Shown here piece by piece: positions 52,167-63,386 of a DNA stretch of 64,000 nt. The stretch is taken from assembly GCA_036873135.1 (NCBI GenBank), contig JAPTYO010000009.1, positions 42,858,756 through 42,922,755 of the forward strand. Direction: 5' to 3'. Under the pieces are notes generated by a model. The model worked only from the letters and a program-made list of their open reading frames with translations, had not been told where the DNA came from and did not search any database. A program made the position numbers and the translations under genes. Each line of letters begins with the position of its first letter. Within the stretch, counting starts at the first letter, position 1. Origin of the DNA: Clarkia xantiana subsp. parviflora. Its lineage: Eukaryota; Streptophyta; Magnoliopsida; Myrtales; Onagraceae.

Positions 52167-54878
52167 TCAAGCTTGGTCCTTGTCAGCAGCATCGGCAGCA
52201 GCTGGGTCCGCAGAGTTGGTAGCAGAAGGGTCCGCAGGATTGACTTCGAGAGGATTGGCTATCGGGGCGTCCGCGCTTGGAAGCTCGGAGGCGTCTTCGA
52301 CAATTACGGGGGTACTCCCCCCATCACTCTCCTCGGAAAGAGCAAAATACTTCTTCGCAAAGGGAGCGAGGGAAGGAGACTTGTCGAAGTTGATGGCGTC
52401 CCCGTACTCCAGGTGGAGCTCCTCAACGGCGTTGAAGAGAGTGTTCTCCACTTCCGCGCCAAAGAACTTCATGGCATCAGCTTGGAAGCCCTCCGACCTC
52501 CTATAGTCCTCCCGACCCTTGGCCTCCGCTTCGGCCAGCTGTGCAGGGAATCCCGCGATCAGCTCCTCCAAAGCCTTCTTCTCAAGGACCAGCTGGTCCT
52601 CGGTAGCCTTCTTCTCCTGGGTCAGCCGGTCCACGACTGCCCCCCGCTCTTGCCGCTCTTGCCTCAAGAGCCCCTCGAAGTCCGCGATCTGCTGCTGAAG
52701 ATCCCGAATCTTCTCATTGAGGACAGCCAACTCTTTGGCAAGCTTCCCCCGTGAAGACTGGGAGGCCTTGAGATCCGCCTGAAGCTGCACGCGGACTCCT
52801 CGGTCCCGCTCCCGGGCCTCATCATAGGCAATGACATACCCGATGAGACGGTTGTAGTCCCCGAGCTCCTGCAATCAAAAGGAAAAATGTTAGAAGGACA
52901 AAAGACCCGATTTATCAATCAACAAGAAAGAAGCGAAGTCTCACCTCGATGCGGCGCACAACCATGCCCCTGACGTCCCGCTGCATATGCGTCCGATTGA
53001 GGAAAATCGGATGTCGCATGGAAGGCAGGATAGAAACCGCCAGCAGATGCAGGGCCAGTTCTTGGTCCTGTTCCCCTTGTGTAAGCGGGACTCCCTGGAG
53101 CGTCTGGATAGGAGCCCAGGGGGCATCCGCCTGTGAAGAGTTGAAGGGCCTGTAGAAGTCCCCATCGAGAGCAAGGGGAGAGATAGGACGAGGAAGAGAA
53201 GGGAACGTCTCCGTCTCGGCCCGAACAGGGGAGGGAGAGAAGTCGTGGATGGGCGAGAGCTCCCGCTGCTGCAGAGAAGACGAGGGAGGTGGCCCTGAGG
53301 GGTTGGTTTCAAAGGGGATTGCCCCGCCTTCCGACGCTGTTGAGGGAGGTCAACCCCGCCGGTCTTCTCGGAGGAGTCCAGAGTCTCCACCTGGCGAAAC
53401 TGTTCACCAGATGGTGCCTTCTCTCCAGCTGAGGAAGGCACCCCCGCTGAAGGCGGTGCATCTACGGAAGCTGCAGCACCCGAGGAAGCTCCCGAGCGAC
53501 CTGCACCTGGAGGATGAAGAGCTTCAGATAGGTAGTCAGGAAGTTCATCGGGATTCTTACACCAAATGATACGTCGGGAGACGTATTGATCCTTCCCGCG
53601 GTAATGATAGTAGCCTGCCTTCAAGACTCGGGGAGTTTCGCCTCGAAGGATTCTTTTGACATCAACAATGCGGCCTTTCTTGGTCGAGGAAATCAAGTCC
53701 GACGGGACCATCCTTTTATACGATTTAATAGCAAGTCGGAGTTGTTTACCTTCTTCAGCATTCTGGACATCGAAGAGTTGGTCCAGATCCACCCGTGGCC
53801 GCTTGGGCTGCTCCGCTGAAGGAGACCCCGACCTGGAAGCAGCCTTCTTAGCAGACTTCCTCTTCCGCGAGGGGCGGACAGCATCGGTCTCCCCCTGCTT
53901 AAGGAATAGATCGGTCAGCACAGATACCTTCTTGGCTGCAAACAATAAACGAAGAAAAGTTAGAAATTTACCCAAGGGACCACGTTAGAAGGGCCGTCGA
54001 AGAGCTGCCCCCCAGAGACAATACTGAGGAGTCGGATCCCGGCGTGCACCAGGTCCCGCTCCACCAGGGAGTTATCATTGAGAGGAGTGTAAGACTCCCC
54101 CCAACGATAAAGCTGGATGAATTGGAGAGTCTCGAAATCCTCATCAGCATAAGTGTGGAAAGCAGGCGGAGGGTCTGCTGCCACCTCCCACCGAGGCCAG
54201 GGAATTGAAGAATGTTGGATGAAGAAGTAGCTCTTCTTCCAGCTACTGTTGTCGGACCCTGTATCGATCAAGAGTCCCCGACCCTTGACCACCTTCCAGG
54301 TGTCACTGGTCCAACCGTGCCGGGCAAGCTGCTGCTTACTCCACTTGGGCATCCGAGGGTAGAAGGCGCAAACCCCCGCCTCGTTGCATTTTAGCACATA
54401 GAAGGTCCTGAAGAGTTGGAGGCTGTAGACCCACTTCTGTCGGAGACAGAGGACTTGAAAGGCGTTCCAGATACGGATAGCATGAGGAGAGAAGGTAGTG
54501 GGGTGTGTTTGGTAGTGATGGCACAGCTCGACCAGGCTACCGCAAAAGGGGAACCTGATCCCCGCTGATATTTGTCCCGTAGAGACAAATACCTCCCCTT
54601 TCTGGGGACGAGTAACCTCAGGGTCACTCGAGGGACGATGTCGAGGATATGGGAAACGAGGTTCCCAGGTGATGGTGATGCAACCCTCTCGGAGAGCTGC
54701 ATCATAAGCAGTAGTGGAAATCTCATTTGGAGAATAGTCAAATTTAAAGGGTTTTCTCCCCTCGGAGCTGGAACCGCTGTCTGAAAAGCAACCAGGGCAA
54801 GAAAATACAGTGGGACTCTGGGAAAAATTAGAAAGAAAAAGACGAACAAGCAACGAAGAGGGTTTCCTTACCAGACAT
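52167..54878 (-). CDS. Antisense spliced gene of A3 (putative gypsy-type transposon domain plus coiled coil)
   Basis: Exons 54878-54872 (ATGTCTG), 54780-53972, 53930-52945 and 52868-52167; donors GTAAGG, GTAAAT, GTGAGA, each with an AG acceptor. Exons 1 plus 2 make exactly 272 codons. Exon 3 has 986 nt; comparison with A1 shows one base lost near 53310, which shifts the frame inside the Ser/Pro-rich part. Exon 2: GEVFVSTGQISAGIRFPF, YPRMPKWSKQQLA, KVVKGRGLLIDTGSDN. Exon 3 starts with a Lys/Arg-rich segment that may be a nuclear signal (inference). Exon 4 is a coiled coil with an acidic Pro/Ala tail. Apart from the single-base loss no stop interrupts it. Role unknown; extra antisense genes are known from Tat elements. 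Confidence 0.82.
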
Positions 54879-55040
54879 GATGAAGTAGAGATTGAAGGAG
54901 ATGAACGAGATGTCGCCGGAAAGATGATCAGAGAGCCTCCAAAGACCTTCGAAATCACAGAGCTTGGAATTGCAGAGGAATCGCAGAGAGCTTTTGAGAA
55001 TTCGAAGACGGTAAAAGTTAAATTATGACTGTGGCTAGGA

Positions 55041-55047
55041 TTTTATA
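55041..55047 (-). promoter_or_regulatory. TATA box of A3 antisense gene
   Basis: TATAAAA on the - strand, 169 bp before the ATG, between the antisense gene and the 3' LTR. Confidence 0.75.
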
Positions 55048-55432
55048 GTTGAAGAAGACGGTTGAAAGGACACTTCGATCCGAGTCGTCGAAGTCGAAGA
55101 GTCTTAATCTGGACCGTTGAGATGAAACGTGCAGAAGGACAACGGACGCAATGATGAAGCGGCCTGAAAAGCACTTTTCAGAAAAGGACAGGCGCGAAAA
55201 ATCAGGCACGTGGGTCGAAAACGTCACTCCATTATCTGCTGCATTTAATGCACTAGAAAACCGACGAGACCTTTGGGATATAGCAGTTATCTGCAAAACC
55301 CTGGGGAAACGTGGAGGAGAAGACTGATAAACTAAGTAACTGAACCAAGGAACAGATCCCCGACTCTAGTATTGGAAAATCGGGAGTTGGAAGACACGAC
55401 GAACTAAAAGTCCCTCATGTCTTGGGGGCAAA

Positions 55433-56130
55433 TGATGGGTCCGACTATAGCCGTCAGGCCCTTTAACGGCGAGGAAACGGCAAACAGGCCCACCAGGCCC
55501 AGAGTAAAGGTCAAGATGACTTTGGAAAAGGGTCCCGACGAAGGGAGTCCCGACGAAATAAGGTCCCGACAGAGTCGGTCCCAACAGTTGAGCTAGAAGC
55601 TCCCAATGAGAAGCCTTTAAGTAGGCCCCGATGATGAATCCCTGAGAATGATAGGCCCTGTCACGATGACGAGGGGTCCCGAGCGGTGACACAACAAGAC
55701 AACTCTGGAGTCCCCGACGGGAGTCGGGACTCGTTATCAGAGGATAAAGCCAAGATGTGCGGGGCGTGGCCGAGATACGCGGAACGTGGTTAAGATACAC
55801 GGAGCGTGGCCGAGATACGCGGGGCACGGCTAAGATACACGAGATCACGTCCGAGATATGCGGGATACAGGCTAACCACCCCTAACGGTTCACCAGGTAC
55901 CTGAGGCATCTCTTTGCCTATAAAAGGGCAAGAGATCACCTCAGATAGACTTACGTTGAGTTGAATACACTTTGATATCTTTTACTTGCCAGTCAGACGA
56001 AGTACTCTTTTAAGCATCGGAGAGGGATTCTGGGTCACCGCCCGGTCTATCCCCTCTTGCAGGATTGCGTGGAGCAAAGGAGCTAGGACTGCCGTCAAGA
56101 TCCGTACCGGAGTTCCACCGTGATCCAACA
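55433..56130 (+). repeat. 3' LTR of A3
   Basis: 698 bp, about eight substitutions from the 5' LTR, preceded by the polypurine tract. Confidence 0.97.
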
Positions 56131-56135
56131 GAACC

Positions 56136-57426
56136 AAAGAACATTCACTCACCTAATCAATCATTAATCAATTTCATAGTTCCAAAAAGAGACCGACCAG
56201 AAAATTACATCCTTATTTGTTAAGTACTCCATTAAAATGATAAAGATCCTGAAATAATATGCATGATAAAACCGATTTTAAAATTCGAAGACTAAAACAA
56301 TTTCGTAACCATGGTTTAAACCAGATATGCGCGTGGCGCATGTCACCTCGAGAGACGGGACACATCGTTTTAAAGTCCGAATTTAATGCTGAAGTATTTT
56401 AATGAATGCTAAATCTTCGTTTGTAATCCTTTAAATATAACTCATTGATAACTACTAAGATTATAAGTATGCTTCAAAGCTACTACAATCTAGTAAGAAC
56501 ATCAACTATGGCATTAAAGCGAACGCTTAAATGCATAGCCCTTGAGATGAATAAGTCTCTGGGTGGGTTAAACAAACGAGAGGAAGAAGTCTGTAAAACA
56601 ACTCTCCCACTATAAGCCTTGAACGAAAAGTTTGGCTAAAGCAATCATTTTATCAAATACTTCAAGCAACATAGTTCAAAGTTACATAATGATGAAGTTC
56701 AACATTAATTACTCCTCCGCATGAAATTAAGTTGATTCACATTAATGTAACTCTATGTTCCAATAAAATCGGTTGACACATCAACATAAAAGCTAAAAGG
56801 ATGATACGGGTAAAACCTTAAAAGAGTACGGTCTACTCTTAAAAGAATACAAGTTTAAACAAGTATTTATTAAGAGTACGGTCTACTCTTAAAAGAATAC
56901 AAGTTTAAAATTAGCTAAGATTGATGGTATTGTGGTCAAACATGACATATTATAAAGATTTGAGGATAAATTTCCAATATTTTGCGTAACGAACATACAT
57001 AGTACTGATGAATAGTTAACGAAGATTATCAGGTCCCACTTACTTCGAGTGAGAGAATTGATACAACATAAGTGATTGATATGGTATATGATGATACAGA
57101 AGTCTTCATAGTAAATCCAGTGAGAGGGCTTACTCCCCCTCACATATAATCATCACTAAATACAAATGCGAATCAAGTCGGACCTGAAAATCAAGAACGT
57201 TGAATTAATACAACTGCCCATTATTCCTAGTGGGAGGGAAAAACGACCAACTTGGTTCCTGATCCTAATAATCAAGGAGGTAAAATTCTGAGACTGAGAG
57301 GTCATCCTGAAAAAGTTGTTGATCAGAGTTCAAGCACTGCCATTCTTCTCAGTGGGAGAGATGCTCCGATAAGAAGCATTATTCTGAGTGGGAGTAACAA
57401 TCAGACTAGAGATGGGATTAATGAGC
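56136..57426. other. Spacer of the duplicated unit, first copy
   Basis: About 1.3 kb, AT-rich, without a gene I recognise. It contains a direct repeat of about 40 bp with AAGAGTACGGTCTACTCTTA (56823-56915), itself partly palindromic. It may be decayed 3' parts of the copia element read on the - strand. Confidence 0.5.
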
Positions 57427-57776
57427 CTAGACATATATTTCTCTTAAATACTTCCTTTGGCTAATGAACACCTCATGCTTGATTAGCTTTACTTCAATAC
57501 AAAGAAAGTATGAAATGTCACCTAGATTAGACATTTCAAATCGTTGCATCATTTCTCTTTTGAATTCTTCGATTTGAATGTCATTGCTCCCTGTAATTAG
57601 AAAGTTATCTACATACAAGGATACAATTACAACTTTAGTATTTGACCTCAATATGTAAAGAGTTGATTCACTTGGACTTTTCTGAATTCAAAGTTGAAAG
57701 AAATGCTCGTCGATCTTGCTATACCATGCCTCGGAGCTTATTTAAGGCCATACAACGTCTTCGTCAGTCTAAGTAC
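57427..57776 (-). pseudogene. Copia reverse transcriptase remnant, first copy
   Basis: Translation on the - strand gives TKTLYGLK, then SLYVDNFLITGSN, FKREMMQRFEMSNLG and SYFLCIEV, the Ty1/copia RT segment around LYGLKQAPR and LYVDD. The second Asp of YVDD is Asn here, a stop follows LYGLK, and a frame change follows APR, so it is dead. The upstream part is cut by the D LTR at 57777. Confidence 0.88.
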
Positions 57777-58520
57777 TGTTGGGATCAAAATGACGTGGCT
57801 TGAACATCTGGTAATGGATTTCTAGATCTCGCCTGGGGTTAGCTCCTTTAGGTGTCTGTGTCGACCTCGGGGTGACTTAGTTTCCTTTAGGTGCTTTGTG
57901 AAAGGTGAGGACCTGAAAAGGGGTAGGGTTGGCCCCTAAATCTACTCCAAAGCTTAAGTCAGTAATGGAATATCAATGAGTACTTTAAGAAGTATCTAAA
58001 TGTAAGTTTTTAAATAATGAAAGTATCCCTCTAATAATAGGGGAAGTGTACCGACTTTGGATGGCGGCGAGCTTTATGCTCTGATTGGCTGCCTAACGGC
58101 AGTGGCCGCCCTTCTCTGATAGGTGGAGAGGGACGGTGATGTGTCAGTAGGTGACAAGCAGGTCGCCACCTCCTTATTCCTTAGTGTTGAAGGTTTCCTT
58201 GTGGCGGCTGAAGTAGGTGACAAGTACGTCGCCAGCTGGTGCCCCTTTCTTAGGAGGAAAGGTTTCTTCTTTAGTGTCGGCAAGTAGGTTACCAGCTGAT
58301 GCCCTTTTCTTAAGAGAAAATGTTTCTTCTTAGTTCTTGGTCGTCGACTCAACTCTTTCCTTAAGAGGGAGTCTTTTAAGTGAGCAACAGGTCGTCATGT
58401 GTTTAGGAGTCACGATGCTTGTCGAGATCCTTTTATGCTGGTGTCGACTATTTGTCTTTGTATTCCTAATTCCGATATGATTAGTTGTTGACTTGACTTT
58501 TTGAGGGTTCCGACTTTGGT
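57777..58520 (-). repeat. Element D LTR, truncated at the duplication joint
   Basis: Matches 62602-63344 from TGTTGGGATCAAAATGACG to GACTTTGGT. The last 42 bases of the LTR are missing because the second repeat unit begins here. Confidence 0.88.
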
Positions 58521-58565
58521 ATATATTGTTGATTGATATACATCTTATAGATAAAATCTTGACAA

Positions 58566-58569
<4 letters not shown>

Positions 58570-58621
<52 letters not shown>
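58570..58621. repeat. TA microsatellite
   Basis: About 26 AT dinucleotides; the first copy has only about nine at 42540-42558. Confidence 0.95.
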
Positions 58622-58625
<4 letters not shown>

Positions 58626-59857
58626 AATTTATGCTGAAATTACATATATATTAGAAATATTGGAAATTATTTTAATAATGAATATTAGTTCTTGGAGGTT
58701 AAATTGAGTTTTTAGTGGATTTTAAAACACTACTTAGCCCACAAGGAATAATTTGGTCGAACCCTAGTGTTCTTAGGCCGATCCAATTGCTAAACCGAAA
58801 CAGGTTAAACCAATCCGGGTTTTCTTAATCGGGTGGACCTTTTCCGGTTGGGTCAAACCATGGCAACTAAAAGGAACCTAACCTAACCGGTTTTTGGTGT
58901 TGAACCGAACCACAATCTTATTTTATTGAACCGTTTCGGACCAAACCGGAGTTTTAAAATCGGACCGACTTGAACTGGATTTTAAATTGGACCGAACCAG
59001 AATTTTTAAATTTCTCGAAATTTTTTAAAAATGTTCAATAAAATAGGATGTCAAATTTAAAATCCAAAATGTTTTCGAACTTTAAATTTAACCTAAACAG
59101 TGCTCTTAGGGTTTGCGTTTTAACACGTTTTTCGGTTAAAACCCTAATACCTAGTTTCGATTATGGGGATGGATCCTGGATATGCATGTTTTTTGGACTG
59201 GATTAAATTAGTGGGTTGGACTGCAATTGTTTACTTTCTACTACATATATATTAGAATTGTCGTCTTGACTCAGTCAAGCTAGCTGGATATTAATTGCGA
59301 GCATTGAGCTCTTGGATTTAAATATATGTATTGCGCAATAGGATAGACATGCTATGCTGATTGAAAGTGCCTAGAATCCATGTCTAGAAATGTCGCAGGA
59401 TGATTGTAAGCATGAATTGCAAAACAGCCCCTACGTTTTAAAACTGAAAATTCCAGTCGCCAATTATGCATGATTTGTGCGGATGTTGCATGTTTTGACA
59501 CGTATGCTAGGATGTTCAAGGATAGAAAGAACGTGATAATTTACTTTACGTAGAATTATATATGCTAGGAACATTAAGACGCATGACGCGTAAGCATGTT
59601 TTGGTTTGTTCGATTTTTATGGCATAATATTGTATTATGCATGTGTAAATTATCGGAAAATTCCTTTTAAAATTATAAGGGCCTTGGGAAAGCCAATTTG
59701 TTTGAAAATTCCCGTTCCGGTAATTTGCAACATAATAACCGTTTTCAAAAGACTGATCTATTGGATTGAAGACGACGATAGTGTGAATTCTATCACAACA
59801 CCCCCTTCTCTCGGTTTACTGACGGTCGGTTTGGTTTAGTGACTGAAGGACCACTAT

Positions 59858-60553
59858 TTGTCGTATTCCATCCTAATAGATAATCTGATGTTTGCAATTC
59901 TGTCAAAATGTTGTTGTCTTCCTAACTTGCATAAAATATATGTGTTAGTTTTGATGGGTGGGTCGATACGCTTTTATAAACCGTGCAATCTGGATGGTAT
60001 GGATTACGAGGCATGTAGTGAGATGGTGAGAGAACGTCTTATAGCATGTGACACACATATGTGTATCATGCCTATAAGAAACAAGATGTTGGTATCGCCG
60101 GACAGCAACCTAATTCCCAGAATTGGGAATATAGGTTTGAGAGATAAGAAAGCATGTGAGGTGATATTGGCAGCCTTGGATAAAGAGGTTGCGAAGGACT
60201 TCACACTCAATTATTCAGCTGCACAACTTTGGGCTGCCCTTAAACTCCGTTTCGGAAGTGGAAAGGCAGCCGAAGCAAGACGGGTAATAATGGAGTATGA
60301 TTACTTACTTTCAAACGACACCAGCGTAAAACCTGTGTCTAACCAGAGGATCGAAAGGTCCAATTGGAGAAAGATAATCAATATCGCACAGGGGTATCCT
60401 ATGTCATGGTTTGCTGATGATTTTGGACTAGAATACTTAATAACGGAAATTAAGTACTCTATGTACTTATTCACGGAAAGCAACCAAAATAGACTGACAT
60501 ATTCCCCGGTGTACTATCGCAAGAGGACAAAGGAAATAGCAGAGGAAACATGA
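59858..60553 (+). pseudogene. Copia gag-like ORF, second copy
   Basis: A 231-codon frame, longer at the front than the first copy because the A lost near 43908 is present here: IRFYKPCNLDGMDYEACSEM. The rest is nearly identical (LDKEVAKDFTLNYSAAQLWA). The front now shows the F.K..NL.G..Y pattern expected of copia Gag. It ends before any zinc knuckle, so it is at most a fragment. Confidence 0.6.
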
Positions 60554-62250
60554 TCAACTTGGTCCTAAAACGAGATCCGTAGTATGAAAAATGCTACTGA
60601 TTTCGTAACTTAAAAGGTACGCCTCGTTTGCCACATATATCACTAAGTCTACTGATATGATTCACTTGTGAATTCCTTTCAGGGGTACTTGTTGAATATG
60701 GCTGGAGTTTTCCTTTTCAACTTTATTTTCCTTCACCTCTAAGAGCTTTATTATGTATCTCATTATCGTACTAATCTCTATAAACTCTCTTACTATCATT
60801 AATGTTTGACATTAGTTAATTATGATTCAGAATTATTGAGTAAAGTAGTAACCATTCGGTCCATGATATGATGTACTTATCAAAATTAATCGGCCCAGTT
60901 AAACGGCCCCGATCCGAAACGAACAACTAATCTGAGATTCTTCCAATAAAACGGTTGAACCAAAGAACATTCACTCACCTAATCAATCATCAATCAATTG
61001 CATAGTTCCAAAAAGAGACCGACCAGGAAATTACATCCTTATTTGTTAAGTACTCCATTAAAATGATAAAGATCCTGAATAATATGCATGATAAAACCGA
61101 TTTTAAAATTCCAAGACTAAAACAATTTCGTAACCATGGTTTAAACTAGATATGCGCGTGGCGCATGTCACCTCGAGAGACGGGACACATCGTTTTAAAG
61201 TCCGAATTTAATGCTGAAGTATTTTAATGAATGCTAATCTTCGTTTGTAATCCTTTAGATATAACTCATTGATAACTACTAAGATTATAAGTATGCTTCA
61301 AAGCTACTACAATCTAGTAAGAACATCAACTATGGTATTAAAGCGAACGCTTAAATGCATTGCCCTTGAGATGAATAAGTCTCTGGGTGGGTTAAACAAA
61401 CGAGAGGAAGAAGTCAATAAAACAACTCTCCCACTATAAGCCTTGAACGAAAAGTTTGGCTAAAGCAATCATTTTATCAAATACTTCAAGCAACATAGTT
61501 CAAAGTTACATAATGATGAAGTTCAACATTAATTACTCCTCCGGATGAAATTAAGTTGATTCACATTAATGTAACTCTATGTTCCAATAAAATCGGTTGA
61601 CACATCAACATAAAAGCTAAAAGGATGATACGGGTAAAACCTTAAAAGAGTACGGTCTACTCTTAAAAGAATACAAGTTTAAACAAGTATTTATTAAGAG
61701 TACGGTCTACTCTTAAAATAATACAAGTTTAAAATTAGCTAAGATTGATGGTATTGTGGTCAAACATGACATATTATAAAGATTTGAGGATAAATTTCCA
61801 ATATTTTGCGTAACGAACATACATAGTACTGATGAATGGTTAACGGAGATTATCAGGTCCCACTTACTTCGAGTGAGAGAATTGATACAACATAAGTGAT
61901 TGATATGGTATATGATGATACAAAAGTCTTCATAATAAATCCAGTGAGAGGGCTTACTCCCCCTCACATATAATCATCACTAAATACAAATGCGAATCAA
62001 GTCGGACCTGACAATCAAGAACGTTGAATTAATACAACTGCCCATTATTCCTAGTGGGAGGGAAAAACGACCAACTTGGTTCCTGATCCTAATAATCAAG
62101 GAGGTAAAATTCTGAGACTGAGAAGTCATCCTGAAAAAGTTGTTGATCAGAGTTCAAGCACTGCCATTCTTCCCAGTGGGAGTGATGCTCCGATAAGAAG
62201 CATTATTCTGAGTGGGAGTAACAATCAGACTAGAGATGGGATTAACGAGC
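60554..62250. other. Spacer of the duplicated unit, second copy
   Basis: Uninterrupted version of 44482-44890 plus 56131-57426; no gene recognised. Confidence 0.5.
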
Positions 62251-62601
62251 CTAGACATATATTTCTCTTAAATACTTCCTTTGGCTAATGAACACCTCAT
62301 GGTTGATTAGCTTTACTTCAATACAAAGAAAGTAGGAAATGTCACCCAGATTAGACATTTCAAATCGTTGCATCATTTCTCTTTTGAATTCTTCGATTTG
62401 AATGTCATTGCTCCCTGTAATTAGAAAGTTATCTACATACAAGGATACAATTACAACTTCAGTGTTTGACCTCAATATGTAAAGAGTTGATTCACTTGGA
62501 CTTTTCTGAAATCAAAGTTGAAAGAAATGCTCTTCGATCTTGCTATACCACTGCCTTGGAGCTTATTTAAGGCCATACAACGTCTTCGTCAGTCTAAGTA
62601 C
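62251..62601 (-). pseudogene. Copia reverse transcriptase remnant, second copy
   Basis: Same remnant as 57427-57776, with SLYVDNFLITGSN and FEMSNLGDISYFL. Interrupted by element D at 62602. Confidence 0.88.
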
Positions 62602-63386
62602 TGTTTGGATCAAAATGACGTGGCTTGAACATCTGGTAATGGATTTCTAGATCTCGCCTGGGGTTAGCTCCTTTAGGTGTCTGTGTCGACCTCGGGGTGA
62701 CTTAGTTTCCTTTAGGTGCTTTGTGAAAGGTGAGGACCTGAAAAGGGGTAGGGTTGGCCCCTGATTCCACTCCAAAGCTTAAGTCAGTAATGGAATATCA
62801 AAGAGTACTTTAAGAAGTATCTGAATGTAAGTTTTTAAATAATGAAAGTATCCCTCTATTTATAGGGGAAGTGTACCGAATTTGGATGGCGGCGTGCTTT
62901 ATGCTCTGATTGGCTGCCTAACGGCAGTGACCGCCCTTCTCTGGTAAGTGGAGAGGGACGGTGATGTGTCAGTAGGTGATAAGCAGGTCGCCACCTCTTT
63001 ATTCCTTAGTGTTGAAGGTTTCCTTGTGGCGGCTGAAGTAGGTCACAATTACGTCGCCAGCTGGTGCCCCTTTCTTAGGAGGAAAGGTTTCTTCTTTAGT
63101 GGCGGCAAGTAGGTTACCAGCTGATGCCCCTTTCTTAAGAGAAAAGGTTTCTTCTTAGTTCTTGGTCGTCGACTCAACTCTTTCCTTAAGAGGGAGTCTT
63201 TTAAGTGAGCAACAGGTCGTCATGTGTTTAGGAGTCACGATGCTTGTCGAGATCCTTTTATGCTGGTGTCGACTATTTGTCTTTGTATTCCTAATTACGA
63301 TATGATTAGTCGTTGACTTGACTTTTGAGGGTTCCGACTTTGGTGTTTTTCGATTCTTATAAGGACGTCTAAAATCATATCCAACA
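62602..63386 (-). repeat. 3' LTR of element D
   Basis: 785 bp, TGTTTGGATC to TATCCAACA on the + strand. The next bases, CTTGCCCCCGAGAC, are a polypurine tract on the - strand, so the body of a - strand element lies to the right. A promoter-like CTATTTATAGG (62856-62866) reads as TATAAATA on the - strand. It interrupts the copia RT. Confidence 0.85.

Larger units (their letters stand above)
44891..56130 (+). mobile_element. Tat-lineage Ty3/gypsy element A3, complete
   Basis: An 11,240-bp element with two 698-bp LTRs and target duplication GAACC (44886-44890, 56131-56135). The empty site is preserved in the second repeat at about 60952-60970. About eight substitutions separate the LTRs, so it is young, yet gag-pol has several lesions. 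Order: 5' LTR, PBS, gag, pol, tandem array, antisense gene, PPT (CTTGGGGGCAAA), 3' LTR. Confidence 0.98.
42490..58520. repeat. First unit of a tandem duplication (with A3 inside)
   Basis: Apart from A3 this segment is almost the same as 58521-63344, in the same order: copia leader, gag-like ORF, spacer, inverted copia RT remnant, element D LTR. Without A3 and its extra target copy it measures about 4.8 kb. At 58519-58521 D LTR sequence (GACTTTGGT) jumps directly to copia leader sequence (ATATATTGTTG); both parents share GT at the joint. Confidence 0.92.
58521..63344. repeat. Second unit of the tandem duplication (empty site for A3)
   Basis: Copy of 42490-58520 without A3. At about 60952-60970 it reads ACGGTTGAACCAAAGAACA, with a single GAACC. 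Confidence 0.93.

Noticed and set aside
52167..54878. Antisense gene as an ordinary host gene captured by A3
   Set aside because: The same gene is at the same place in A1, A2 and A3, so it belongs to the element; an ancient capture remains possible.
58074..58352. Minus-strand 92-codon Lys/Leu-rich frame
   Set aside because: Lies within the D LTR, built on short repeats, and its copy in the other unit is not open in the same way.
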